A DNA stretch of 46,919 bases from UBA1181 sp963631545. Lineage in GTDB: Bacteria > Bacteroidota > Bacteroidia > Bacteroidales > Paludibacteraceae. The stretch covers positions 1 through 46,919 of the forward strand of contig CAVGRN010000015.1 of the NCBI GenBank assembly GCA_963631545.1. Direction: 5' to 3'. How positions within the stretch are numbered: the stretch's first letter is position 1; the number at the start of each line of letters is the position of its first letter. Shown here piece after piece: positions 24,374-32,897 of this stretch. A model generated the notes under the pieces. It searched no databases and was not told the origin of the DNA. It worked only from the letters and a program-made list of their open reading frames with translations. The translations under genes were made by a program, and so were the position numbers.

Positions 24374-25030
24374 ATGGCATTGAAGATTTCCCTTTGTTTT
24401 AATGTGTTGTTGTTCATTGTCTGTTTGGTTTTGTCGGTTGGCAAGACGGACGATAGGGTTGACGTGGCTGATGAGCAGGTTTGTTTTGCCTCTGCGTTTC
24501 TGGATGGTGATGTGGTGATGTTGGGAGATGAACGGATGCGTTGCTGTAATTGGCAGGCGTTGTGGCCCGATGCGAGGATTGCGAATCTATCGGAGGAAAA
24601 TGCGACAATTGCCGATGTGCGGCAAAAGATAAAGACTCTTGGTGATGTGCAACCCTCGAAGATGGTGCTGATGCTGGGGTATTCAGATTTGGATTGCGGT
24701 CGCCCCGTGAATGATGTGTACGAAGATTTCACAGCATTGGCTGATACGATTGTTGCGCTTTTCCCACAGACGGAGATGCTTTTCGTGTCGCAATTGCCGG
24801 TCGGGCAGAATCTTAGGTATGGAAGTGGAAAGGTATCTGCGGAAAATCTCCTCGCCTATAACTTGCTGATGAAAGTCTATCTGATAGAGAAAGGCTTCAC
24901 TTACATCGACCTTTACGAAAGTTTCAAGTCGGGTGATGGGTGCTTGAGGAGCGACTACGACAATGGCGACGGATTCCACCTAACTCCTTCCGCCTATATG
25001 GTTATGGGTTACAGACTCAGGGGACTTTGA
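24374..25030 (+). CDS. SGNH/GDSL-like exported protein, probably catalytically altered
   Basis: 218 residues from ATG 24374. N-terminal membrane or signal helix at 6-22. The fold follows SGNH esterases: block I VVMLGDERM at 47-55, block III MLGYSDLDCG near 100, block V DGFHLTPSAY near 205. In block I the catalytic Ser of GDS is Glu53, and in block III the Asn of GxND is Ser104. The Asp and His of block V remain. The gene starts 7 bases after the glucosaminidase, so a role in the cell wall or in binding acetylated sugars is likely. The family call is firm in layout but loose in sequence. Confidence 0.72.
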   Translation: MALKISLCFNVLLFIVCLVLSVGKTDDRVDVADEQVCFASAFLDGDVVMLGDERMRCCNWQALWPDARIANLSEENATIADVRQKIKTLGDVQPSKMVLMLGYSDLDCGRPVNDVYEDFTALADTIVALFPQTEMLFVSQLPVGQNLRYGSGKVSAENLLAYNLLMKVYLIEKGFTYIDLYESFKSGDGCLRSDYDNGDGFHLTPSAYMVMGYRLRGL

Positions 25031-25036
25031 AACATT

Positions 25037-25939
25037 TTACAAAGAAACCTGAGCGAAAACATCTTCAATGATTTTCTTGGACATCGCGTCGAAGTCTTTT
25101 TTGCGCGGCAACACAATGATTCCGGCTATGTCGATGGCGCCGGGACTGATCATCATTTGCTTTTCCCCTTCAGCATAGAATTGTGACGGGCGGTGCGTCT
25201 TGCGTGGAAATACTAAAAGGTGGTATGTTTCATCTTCAAAGAATCCGAAGAGATTCATTTTCGGCTCCGTGTTATCATCGTTCCCAAACATTTGGTATTG
25301 CTTGTAGATTTGGGAAAAATGGGACTCAACGGCGTTGGCGTTTTTCCCGTGAATGTGGATGACATTTCTGCCGTAGTTCGTCCACTGCTCCATAGTGCTT
25401 CCGTCCGTTTCCGACAAATTCCTTTTCGTCGCACATTTCCAATCCTTCTCAAAAGGCAGTTGCTTTTTGAATACCGCTTGGAAGTGAAGATGGTCTGGTG
25501 CTGAGGCACCGCAAGCCGGACCGTTATAGAATACCACAAAATCGGGCAATTCTTTGCAGAATGTGATGAAATTTTGAATATGAGGAAGAATCGCTTGAGG
25601 TTGGTGCCGCTCGTTGATGATAGTCAAGTGTCCCTTCAATATTGGGAAGGGGTTGACGAATGCGGAGAATCCGCTTGGCTTTCCCTCTGCGTCGTTAAGC
25701 AGAATTCCTTTCTGAATGGCAGGACGGTTTTCTTCGCAAAGGAAACATTTGCGTTGTGAAATGGATTTTGCATCGAGCTTCGCATTGGTCGAACACTCGC
25801 GGGCAGGGTTATATTGAGCGAAGACGGAGAAACTGCCGAATTTGAATTCGTGCAGTTCCATCCGTTCCAAGTCGTCCACCCGCTTGTGGAACTCTTCCCA
25901 TTCCGCAAGCTGGCTGTCGTATAATTCTTGTACCGTCAT
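25037..25939 (-). CDS. DUF4922 protein, HIT/GalT-like
   Basis: 300 residues. A zinc-finger-like CFLCEENRP stands near residue 80. The segment NGPACGASAPDHLHFQAV (about 160-177) is the His-x-His-x-Gln site of the GalT/Ap4A phosphorylase branch of the HIT superfamily. FVNPFPILKGHLTIINERH precedes it. A second helix-rich half carries LVFPRKTHRPSQF. Such proteins transfer nucleotidyl groups to or from sugar phosphates; the substrate here is unknown. Its start overlaps the stop of the GT2 gene by one base (TAATG), so the two are translated together and may share a glycan pathway. Confidence 0.8.
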   Translation of the reverse strand: MTVQELYDSQLAEWEEFHKRVDDLERMELHEFKFGSFSVFAQYNPARECSTNAKLDAKSISQRKCFLCEENRPAIQKGILLNDAEGKPSGFSAFVNPFPILKGHLTIINERHQPQAILPHIQNFITFCKELPDFVVFYNGPACGASAPDHLHFQAVFKKQLPFEKDWKCATKRNLSETDGSTMEQWTNYGRNVIHIHGKNANAVESHFSQIYKQYQMFGNDDNTEPKMNLFGFFEDETYHLLVFPRKTHRPSQFYAEGEKQMMISPGAIDIAGIIVLPRKKDFDAMSKKIIEDVFAQVSL

Positions 25940-27393
25940 TACTGTGGTCTGCGTCTGTTTTGTTTATGCCTTCTGAGTAGGGCAAGGGTGCGGAGCTTGT
26001 CTTTGTACCGGTCGTTTTCGTTCTGTTGGTACACGTCTAAGTTGGCGTCGGTGTTGCCCTCCCAGCGGCGGCAGAGGTAGATGGAGTTGAAAATGCGACC
26101 GATTTGGTACTCGTGCGAGATGGTCAGCTCGATTGCGTAGTCTTCGCCATAACTGGTGTCGGGCATGTGGATTCTTCTGATAAGAGGCGTGTAGAATGCT
26201 CTTGGCGCACCTAATCCGTTGATACGGAGTGCGTTGTTGCGTCCGTTTTGGGTCGTCCACTCTCTGTGGTCGACGAGTCCAGGCTCGATAGGGTTGAAGT
26301 TGAAATCGGTAACGGTGTAGCTGCCGATAACCATGGCGCATTGCATTTTGTAGAATGTGTTGACGATGGTTTGCAGCGTTTCCTCCGTTTGGTAAACGTC
26401 GTCGCTGTCCAATTGTACGGAGAAGCGGCCGCACTGAGGGTGGTCTACTGCCAAGTTCCAGCAACCGCCGATTTGCAGGTCTGTGCGTTCGGGGATGATG
26501 TGGATGACCCTCGGGTCTTTTTGTGCGTATTGGTCGATGACTGCGCTTGTGCCGTCGGTGGAGTGGTTGTCTACGACGATGACGTTGTATTCGAACTTCG
26601 TTTCCTGTTTCAGTGCCGACTCGATGGCGTCGCCGATGGTGCGCACGCGGTTCTTCACAGGGATGATGACGCTCGCCTCTAAGTTGAACACGTGGTAACT
26701 GAAATCAATGGGTTTGAAGTTGGGCTCCAAAAACCCTCCGGTTTCTTTGAGGTGTCTTGTGCAGGCCATCTCTTTTTCCATCTGCTCTTCGCGGTTGTTT
26801 GGGTCAACGTAGCTGAATTGGCTCTCCGAAATTTTCCCTTTCGTGGTGTAGAGGAACTCATTGAGGTGGAAAATCGGGCGTTTGGAAGACATACCGAGGC
26901 GGATGCGGTACCATCCTGCTGTGGTGTATGACTCTTTGATACTGTTGACCTCCATTAGGAACGAGCGTCGGTTGAGTAGGATGACAGAACCGAAGTCGAA
27001 GGAGTCGCGCAGACTTCCCAATTGGTAGTCGAGTGTCGGGTGTGGTTTCTTGATGCCGTCAACCTCCTCGTAGTAGTCGGAGTAGATGATGCCGGCTTGT
27101 GTGATGGAGGCTACTTGGTGTAGTCGCTCAATTCCTGTCTGACCGAAGCTGAAGGGGAGAGTATTCGGACAATACATAATGTAGTCGTTCTGAGCCATCA
27201 GTGAGATGAAACGCATAGTGCGCGAACTTTGCAGATTGTTCGTCACGATGGTCTTGTACCCCAGGTGTTGGGGAATCTCTTTTGACTCGGAAACAAGTAG
27301 GACAATTTCACCTACACATCTTTCATTTCTCAGGACATTGATGGTTTCCAATGTTGTCTCGTCATTGAAATACGGAATAAAACAGTCAATCAT
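25939..27393 (-). CDS. GT-A glycosyltransferase, family 2
   Basis: 484 residues, soluble. Residues 1-220 form a degenerate GT2-like half that starts MIDCFIPYFNDETTLETINV. Residues 235-440 are the active GT2 domain: ASVIIPVKNRVRTIGDAIES, VIVVDNHSTDGTSAVI, and the DxD-type metal site VQLDSDDVYQ, then MVIGSYTV. It likely adds sugar to a surface or exopolysaccharide acceptor in the cytoplasm. It lies between the amidase/golvesin gene, 77 bases upstream, and the DUF4922 gene, which overlaps it by one base. Confidence 0.9.
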   Translation of the reverse strand: MIDCFIPYFNDETTLETINVLRNERCVGEIVLLVSESKEIPQHLGYKTIVTNNLQSSRTMRFISLMAQNDYIMYCPNTLPFSFGQTGIERLHQVASITQAGIIYSDYYEEVDGIKKPHPTLDYQLGSLRDSFDFGSVILLNRRSFLMEVNSIKESYTTAGWYRIRLGMSSKRPIFHLNEFLYTTKGKISESQFSYVDPNNREEQMEKEMACTRHLKETGGFLEPNFKPIDFSYHVFNLEASVIIPVKNRVRTIGDAIESALKQETKFEYNVIVVDNHSTDGTSAVIDQYAQKDPRVIHIIPERTDLQIGGCWNLAVDHPQCGRFSVQLDSDDVYQTEETLQTIVNTFYKMQCAMVIGSYTVTDFNFNPIEPGLVDHREWTTQNGRNNALRINGLGAPRAFYTPLIRRIHMPDTSYGEDYAIELTISHEYQIGRIFNSIYLCRRWEGNTDANLDVYQQNENDRYKDKLRTLALLRRHKQNRRRPQ

Positions 27394-27470
27394 AATTGAA
27401 TAATTAATACTGGTTAAGTTATTTATTTACAAATATTTAGTTGTAAGTTTTTTTCGGAGTTTTGCGCAAC

Positions 27471-30449
27471 TCATTGCGTCGGAGCAAAGAATTTGACGAT
27501 TTCTTTCATCAACTCTTTTCGGTTCTCCTCGCCTTCGATACTCTCGAAGGGAACGGACGAGACGATGGTTCGGTATCGCCCTCTGTAGCCGATTGTGGCA
27601 GGCTGGTTGCTTCCTTCGAACGAGTGAATCACCTTCGCACCGTTTACGGCATCAATCACGTCGGGGTTCTCCACAGCGTATTGCTGTTTGTTGGGTACAA
27701 TCTCAAACTTGAAGTATTGCTGTTTGAATTCGTCCCAAGGAGAGAAGAAGTTGGAGATGACATTCCGTCGGCTCTCAGTTCGATCGCCCAACGTGTATTT
27801 CAAAGTTCTTTCGGCAAACCGTATGACGCTCTTCTCGCAGGAGTCTCTTTCGTAGACATCCGATGCGATGTAGGCACCACTCACGAAGATGTTGCCGTGT
27901 TGCCGGTCGAGGTATCTTTGTATGGCTAAGCGGAGTGGTTCGGGGTAGAGCCTGTGCATGATGCGGTCGCCCACCTTCGTGCTTTTCTCTTCTCCCAAAA
28001 TCAGGTCTACAAAATTGTAGCTTCCCAATCCGAAGCCGCCTTCGCTGACTACCTCGTCGCTACATGATACAAACGAGCAACCTGCCGCCATTATTGCTTT
28101 GCCGTGCAAATAAGTGAAGTCGAATGTGTTGCCGGCTATTTTTTCGTTCTCGAAGATGGCTTGGCTCGCTCCGTGTCCGGGTGTGGCGTTGCTTTTATAC
28201 CGGCTTGTCTTGCGGAATGCGTACTGGCTGCCGGTGTAACTTAGGTCGTATCGGTCTGGTACGCCGCGGTCTACGTTGTCGAGGAATCCGGAGTAGTAGG
28301 GGGTTTCGAACCACTCAGGGGCGGATGTTCGGTGAAATCCGTTGATAATCAGTGCGGTGGTTGTGGATTGCGGAACGTATCCCACGGCGAGGACTTCGGA
28401 TGGGAAGCTCTGCCCGCCCTCGTTGCATGCTGCCACTTTGAAGCGGTATATTTTGTAAGGCTCTAATGCGATTTGCGTGGATGGTGTGTTGAGCAGTGTG
28501 CCGTTATCCCACCCGTTGTCGTCGGTTGCGGTGTAGAGGATGTATTGCTTTGTAACGGCTGTCGGCTCCAAACTGTCGGCTGTTGGTGTCCAGTTGAGCC
28601 TCACCACGTTGTTGCTTAGGTTGATGAATTCTGCGCTGAAATTCCGTACGGGTAGGGGTTGTACCACATATTCCCGTTCTTGTTGGAAGCAAAGGAATTT
28701 CAATATTCCCTTGTAGATAGCGCGGCTGACGAGAAATCGGAATTTTGGGTCGAGTCCATAGCGCATATCTGTGAAGTTTTGGTGCGATAGCAACTCGAGT
28801 AGCATAGAGGGTACTTGAGGCACGCGCGCCTCGTAGTAGGAGGCATCGGTGAGTCTCCGCCGAGTCCAGTCTTTGCGGAAGGTTTTGCGGATGTCCGACA
28901 CGATTTCGCTCTGCACGATGTCGGCAAGGTCTCTTGCCGCAATTCTCCTTTGTCCGTTGGCGTAGAGTTGTGAGTTGTCGCTTTCCGACATATAGATTGC
29001 CATAGTGCCGATGATGGAGTCGTTGAGTACTTGTCCGGCGTCGGTGTGGAACCCGAAGGCTAACTGCACGGGGATGTTCATTCCTTGCGTGTGTGGCGAT
29101 TTTGAAGAGCCGCCGATGAGGTGGTTCACCCAGTGTCCGCGGCTCATATAGTCGTCTTTATAGTCGTCTGTGAAGTTGGTGCGCGAGTAGACGGAGTCAG
29201 GGAATCCCGCCCATTGCAGCCAGTATCGCGCGCCCTCTAAGTATTTTGGTTTCGTGCTGGTAAAGGTGGAGTCCGCTCCGTTTTGTTTAGCGATTACTCC
29301 CATTCCGCCGCCGAATCGGGTGGCGTCGGCTGTGATGATTGTTCCGTTTTTCCCTTTGTTGGAGAGTTCCACTCTTCCTTTGTCGGGGTGTAGTCCCTTT
29401 TTGAAGGAGAATGTGCCGAGGTAGATCCAGGTGCTTCCGCCCCTGTTTTGGTTCACGATAAACTCGGTGCTTCCGCCGCTGTGGTAGACGGTGTAGTGTG
29501 CCTCGGGCGAGCTGTTATCAAGTGTTTTGTAGGAGATGTAGACTGCGTAGTCGCCATCTTCGGGGATGTCGGGTGTCCAGTTGGCGTGTCCTGTTCCGTT
29601 TTTATGTGCTTTGATTTGTCGGTAGGAACCGTAGCAGAAAGGGTTTTGACCGTCTGAGTAGGGCGTTTCGGAGATGGCGAAGCCGGTGGTGTCTCCCCTT
29701 GTCCACTCGTTCTCCGTGTCATTTTCCTCGTTGTAGGATTGGGAGTATGGAGTGTCGTTGTCTACGATCACCTCGTTTGTTTGGGTGTCTCGTTCTTTGG
29801 GCATCATAACGTATGCGCCGGCGTTTTCAAGCATAGGTGCGAGGTAAGGCAGCACATAGCCCAGCGTGTAGGTGTCTTCGCACACTTGAAATAGGCGGGG
29901 GCGTTGCCATTGCCAGCTGTCTTCTTTTTTTTCGAAATACCATCCGTGGCTTGACCATAGTGCCAGGGTGTTGTTTTGCAGACCGCTAACGATGTTGTTG
30001 GGTGTGCTTGTATTGCGCACGAAGTTCGTTTCTTCCTCGTATTTTCCGATTCTTTTCTTGTCGACTTTCAACTCTTGACGGAAGATGTTCGGGACGAGGT
30101 CCGACATTTCGTAACCGTTGACGTAGAGTTGCACGTCATAGTTTTTGTAACTCTTTGGGAGTGCGTTGCGGAGCGTGTCTTGTATGTTTTTGATTGTTTT
30201 TTCCCTGAAAGGAATGCTTTCCACGCACTTGTTGGCGTATACTCGGATGATTTTGTGGGATTTGTCGATGTCTATGCTGTCGGCCTGTACGTGGTTGAGG
30301 CGAAGAATCTCTGCTTCGTGCGGCAAATAGTCGCACAACAAGCTGCATAATGAGTCTCCTAAGTTTTTGGCAAAAACGGCGTTGTAAGTGCAATCCCCTG
30401 TCAGGCAGAACAAGAAGATAAGGATTGGGATTATCGTAATTCGTCTCAC
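27471..30449 (-). CDS. Exported amidase-like / golvesin-domain / FN3 protein
   Basis: 992 residues from a GTG; the next codons upstream in frame contain a stop and no ATG is near. Signal peptide at about 1-28, possibly lipid-anchored (LTGDC). An N-acetylmuramoyl-L-alanine amidase-like fold is split in two: SSHGWYFE plus MLENAGAYVMMPKERD at about 165-240, and FGFHTDAGQ with MLLELLSHQNFTDMRYG near 470-570. Between the halves is a golvesin-type beta domain (NWTPDIPEDGDYAVYISYKT through TADATRFGGG, about 300-385). A fibronectin type III domain lies near 610-700. The last 280 residues form a further domain with AAGCSFVSCSDEV. Bacteroidetes relatives are often labelled xanthan lyase. It directly follows tRNA-Leu with 38 bases between them and no terminator. 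Confidence 0.78.
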   Translation of the reverse strand: MRRITIIPILIFLFCLTGDCTYNAVFAKNLGDSLCSLLCDYLPHEAEILRLNHVQADSIDIDKSHKIIRVYANKCVESIPFREKTIKNIQDTLRNALPKSYKNYDVQLYVNGYEMSDLVPNIFRQELKVDKKRIGKYEEETNFVRNTSTPNNIVSGLQNNTLALWSSHGWYFEKKEDSWQWQRPRLFQVCEDTYTLGYVLPYLAPMLENAGAYVMMPKERDTQTNEVIVDNDTPYSQSYNEENDTENEWTRGDTTGFAISETPYSDGQNPFCYGSYRQIKAHKNGTGHANWTPDIPEDGDYAVYISYKTLDNSSPEAHYTVYHSGGSTEFIVNQNRGGSTWIYLGTFSFKKGLHPDKGRVELSNKGKNGTIITADATRFGGGMGVIAKQNGADSTFTSTKPKYLEGARYWLQWAGFPDSVYSRTNFTDDYKDDYMSRGHWVNHLIGGSSKSPHTQGMNIPVQLAFGFHTDAGQVLNDSIIGTMAIYMSESDNSQLYANGQRRIAARDLADIVQSEIVSDIRKTFRKDWTRRRLTDASYYEARVPQVPSMLLELLSHQNFTDMRYGLDPKFRFLVSRAIYKGILKFLCFQQEREYVVQPLPVRNFSAEFINLSNNVVRLNWTPTADSLEPTAVTKQYILYTATDDNGWDNGTLLNTPSTQIALEPYKIYRFKVAACNEGGQSFPSEVLAVGYVPQSTTTALIINGFHRTSAPEWFETPYYSGFLDNVDRGVPDRYDLSYTGSQYAFRKTSRYKSNATPGHGASQAIFENEKIAGNTFDFTYLHGKAIMAAGCSFVSCSDEVVSEGGFGLGSYNFVDLILGEEKSTKVGDRIMHRLYPEPLRLAIQRYLDRQHGNIFVSGAYIASDVYERDSCEKSVIRFAERTLKYTLGDRTESRRNVISNFFSPWDEFKQQYFKFEIVPNKQQYAVENPDVIDAVNGAKVIHSFEGSNQPATIGYRGRYRTIVSSVPFESIEGEENRKELMKEIVKFFAPTQ

Positions 30450-30487
30450 GCGCCGAATCTAATGTATTAAGGTGGGGAAAAAGTAAG

Positions 30488-30570
30488 TACCCAGGGTGAG
30501 ACTCGAACTCACACAACCTTGCGGTCACTAGTACCTGAAACTAGCGTGTCTACCATTTCACCACCTGGGC
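30488..30570 (-). tRNA. tRNA-Leu (anticodon CAG)
   Basis: Read on the minus strand from 30570. The acceptor stem GCCCAGG pairs with CCTGGGT (first pair G-U). The D arm contains AAATGGTAGACAC. The anticodon stem is CTAGT/ACTAG with loop TTCAGGT (anticodon CAG). A variable arm of class II type (TGACCGCAAGGTTGTG) and the T arm with GAGTTCGAGTCTC follow. The discriminator base is A. CCA is not encoded. A TACCTTTG promoter stands just upstream. Confidence 0.93.
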
Positions 30571-30584
30571 TTGCTTTTCGGGTG

Positions 30585-30592
30585 CAAAGGTA
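30585..30592 (-). promoter_or_regulatory. Promoter of tRNA-Leu (TACCTTTG on the minus strand)
   Basis: CAAAGGTA on the plus strand, that is TACCTTTG on the minus strand, 15 bases before the tRNA 5' end. Confidence 0.6.
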
Positions 30593-30704
30593 AGTATTTA
30601 CACTGAAAAAACAAATCTGGAAAGTCTGTTTTTTTGATTTTATTTCGAGGATGTCGGTTTTTCAGTCTGCTTTCCCATTTTTGAAAGCGGATTTTTAAAA
30701 AAGA

Positions 30705-30738
30705 AACCGCCCAGCCAAGGTGTGCTTGGTGGGCGATT
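30705..30738 (-). terminator. Rho-independent terminator after the 545-residue lipoprotein
   Basis: On the minus strand CGCCCACCAAG pairs with CTTGG-c-TGGGCG around a 5-base loop, followed by TTTCTTTTTT. It lies about 25 bases after the stop at 30761. Confidence 0.8.
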
Positions 30739-30760
30739 CGTATCTCACGAAAGAAACTGT

Positions 30761-32398
30761 TTATTTCTGTTCTAAGGTGATTTCTTTGTAGGTTTTGGAG
30801 AATGTCCCGTCTGCGTTTTTGGCGTGGGTGAGAATTTTCAGCACATCGGGTGTACATTGGATTTTCTCTACCAACTTGTCGGTTTCTTTCAGCAGACTCT
30901 CCTTTACAGGGAATGGCGGAATCATATACTGCCACTCGCCTTTGTTGTTGACGGCGAGCACGGTGTAATGGCTCTCTGTGCGGTCTGGGTTGTGGTACAA
31001 CACGCCCAGTTCGTCTTTCCCATCGTGGTTGATGTCGCCCATATTCATCGCATTGATTGTGTTGATGAATTCTTGTCCGACGCTGCTACTGATGATTTGT
31101 CCGCTGTCGCTCTTGAACGGCTTTGTGTCGTCTTTGGCACTGATGATGGAGAATGTGCCTGCGTCTTTCCCGTCTTTCTGAGGATTGTGCAGCCAGATTT
31201 GCTCAATGCAGCCGTCGCCGTTGAAGTTGCCGTAGAGGGTTTTCAGGTAGCCTCCGTCGCGTATGCCGAATTTGTAGGTCAGGTCTAAGTGCGGTGTGAA
31301 CGAGGTTATGTCGTCATAATAGTCTTCCACCATCCATTTCCCGTTTTCTTTCACGAATTTCAGGAGGATGATGTTGGCAGGGTGGTTGGCGGTTTGTGGC
31401 AGGTCAATGAGTATTGTTGCATACACTTCGCCGCAGGCGGACATCAGCACATTCGACACTTTCACGTTTGCCTCTTTGGGGAATTTTGCGTCTTTTTTCC
31501 ACTTGCTGAGCCACTCCTGGTTTGTCGCGTTTTCATACTTGTTCTGCGCTTCCAACGCTTCTTTCAATTTGGAGGATAGTGTTTTATTCCTGTCTCCCCT
31601 CAGGAAAGTTATCTCTTTTACCCGTTTTTCGATTTCGTTGGTGATGGTTTCCGATTGCGGTGTCTTGTTGGAGTCGTAGTACTCTATGTTTCTGAATTGT
31701 GGGTTGAAGGTGTATTTGGCGGTTGCGTTGTTCGGGTTCTCGTCTGCTCCGTAGGTTTTGTAGGTAGCTTTCTCGATGGCGACGATCCAGTTGCCTTCTT
31801 CGTCCGATGCGAGGTAGTCGTAGGAGTAGGCGTACTCCCAGCGTGTGCCTTCTCCCTGTCCGTTGAGCAGCATTCGTGCGATGCGCCCGTTTCCGTCGTA
31901 GGTGTAGGTGTATTCAGAGCGGCTCTCAATGCCGTGTGTGATCATTTTGATGAGTTGCCCCTCTTCATTGTAAAGGTATTCGTAGCCCACGCGTGCGAAG
32001 GATTCCGGCGTTGCCATGATTTTTTTTGTGTAGGAGTTGATGCGTCCGCTTTGGTTGCGCGTCAGTTCGTAGAGGGGTTTGGTTGCGTTCCCGTCGTGGT
32101 CGAACGAGATGTTCTCCGCTTGGTTGATGCAGCTTACCACGCCATCCTCGAAGAATTGGACGGAGGTGGTGTCGAATTCGTATTCCTGACCGTCTGCCAC
32201 GATGCGTGTGGCAATGGTTTGCACTTGTTTCACATTGCCTTTCACCTCGAACAGCGAACGGTCGTTCTTGGAGTAGGGGGCGGTTGCGACTGCCGCTGTG
32301 TCGCGCATGTCTTCGCACGGGTTGTTTGTTTTTTCTGTCTTCCCCGTGCAAGAAGTGAGTATCGCCGCGCAGGCGATGATTATAATGGTTCTCTTCAT
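30761..32398 (-). CDS. Lipoprotein with YD-type and FG-GAP-like repeats
   Basis: 545 residues. Signal peptide and lipobox LTSC at about residue 17. Residues 45-200 read like RHS/YD repeats: YEYLYNEEGQLIKMITHG and YTYTYDGNGRIARMLLNG. A helical middle follows (280-330). The C-terminal third has two FG-GAP/VCBS-like Asp loops, GNFNGDGCIEQIWL and GDINHDGKDELGVL, which bind calcium in relatives. It stands alone, with its own promoter and terminator. I infer an exported surface or periplasmic protein of unknown function; no enzyme motif is visible. Confidence 0.75.
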   Translation of the reverse strand: MKRTIIIIACAAILTSCTGKTEKTNNPCEDMRDTAAVATAPYSKNDRSLFEVKGNVKQVQTIATRIVADGQEYEFDTTSVQFFEDGVVSCINQAENISFDHDGNATKPLYELTRNQSGRINSYTKKIMATPESFARVGYEYLYNEEGQLIKMITHGIESRSEYTYTYDGNGRIARMLLNGQGEGTRWEYAYSYDYLASDEEGNWIVAIEKATYKTYGADENPNNATAKYTFNPQFRNIEYYDSNKTPQSETITNEIEKRVKEITFLRGDRNKTLSSKLKEALEAQNKYENATNQEWLSKWKKDAKFPKEANVKVSNVLMSACGEVYATILIDLPQTANHPANIILLKFVKENGKWMVEDYYDDITSFTPHLDLTYKFGIRDGGYLKTLYGNFNGDGCIEQIWLHNPQKDGKDAGTFSIISAKDDTKPFKSDSGQIISSSVGQEFINTINAMNMGDINHDGKDELGVLYHNPDRTESHYTVLAVNNKGEWQYMIPPFPVKESLLKETDKLVEKIQCTPDVLKILTHAKNADGTFSKTYKEITLEQK

Positions 32399-32423
32399 AA
32401 TGTTTCAAGTATTGTTTGCATCG

Positions 32424-32431
32424 CAAATATA
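32424..32431 (-). promoter_or_regulatory. Promoter of the 545-residue lipoprotein (TATATTTG, minus strand)
   Basis: CAAATATA on the plus strand, 26 bases before the start codon. Confidence 0.55.
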
Positions 32432-32487
32432 GAAAAATATCTATGGTGGAAAAATGTTTTGGGCGGAATCTGCTGGGCGGAAAAATG

Positions 32488-32523
32488 AAATAGGTTGCCT
32501 CGGGGTGAAGCAACCTATTTTTG
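32488..32523 (-). terminator. Hairpin after the TonB receptor-HMA unit
   Basis: AAATAGGTTGC (32488-32498) pairs with GCAACCTATTT (32510-32520), eleven perfect pairs with an 11-base loop. It lies 21 bases after the HMA stop on the minus strand. The T-run is better on the plus side, so it may act both ways. Confidence 0.65.
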
Positions 32524-32543
32524 TCGGGTGGCGGTTGTCGGAT

Positions 32544-32861
32544 TTATTTTGCCGCCTTGTCTGCCGTTTTGCTCTTTGCAGGCTCAATCACTTTGACGGT
32601 GTAGCCGATTTTGGAGAAACTCTTGATGAGTTGCTCTGCGGTGGTTTTTTCTGCATCGTAGCCCACGGTTACGGTTTGGTTGGCAAGGTCGGTTTCGATA
32701 GACCGCACGCCTTTTTCGAAACGGAGGTTGTTTTTGATTTTGTTCTCGCAGCCCTCGCAGTGCATCTGTGGGGTTGGGGTTACGACGAGTGTCTTTGGCT
32801 CTTTGGCGAATAGCGTTGCCGCTCCGAGGAGTGCCGCCATCAGGATGATTTTCCTTTTCAT
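32544..32861 (-). CDS. Exported heavy-metal-associated (HMA) domain protein
   Basis: 105 residues. Signal peptide at 1-19 (ALLGAATLFA). The HMA domain at 23-93 carries the metal site MHCEGCENKIK, then KGVRSIETDLANQTVTVGYD and LIKSFSKIGYTVKVI. A Lys/Ala tail follows. This is a copper- or zinc-binding chaperone fold sent to the periplasm, unlike the common cytosolic CopZ. It lies 36 bases downstream of a TonB receptor gene on the same strand, so the pair probably imports or senses a transition metal. Confidence 0.9.
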   Translation of the reverse strand: MKRKIILMAALLGAATLFAKEPKTLVVTPTPQMHCEGCENKIKNNLRFEKGVRSIETDLANQTVTVGYDAEKTTAEQLIKSFSKIGYTVKVIEPAKSKTADKAAK

Positions 32862-32897
32862 GATCTTATTGTTTTTTGTTTTTAGGTTGATGTTATT

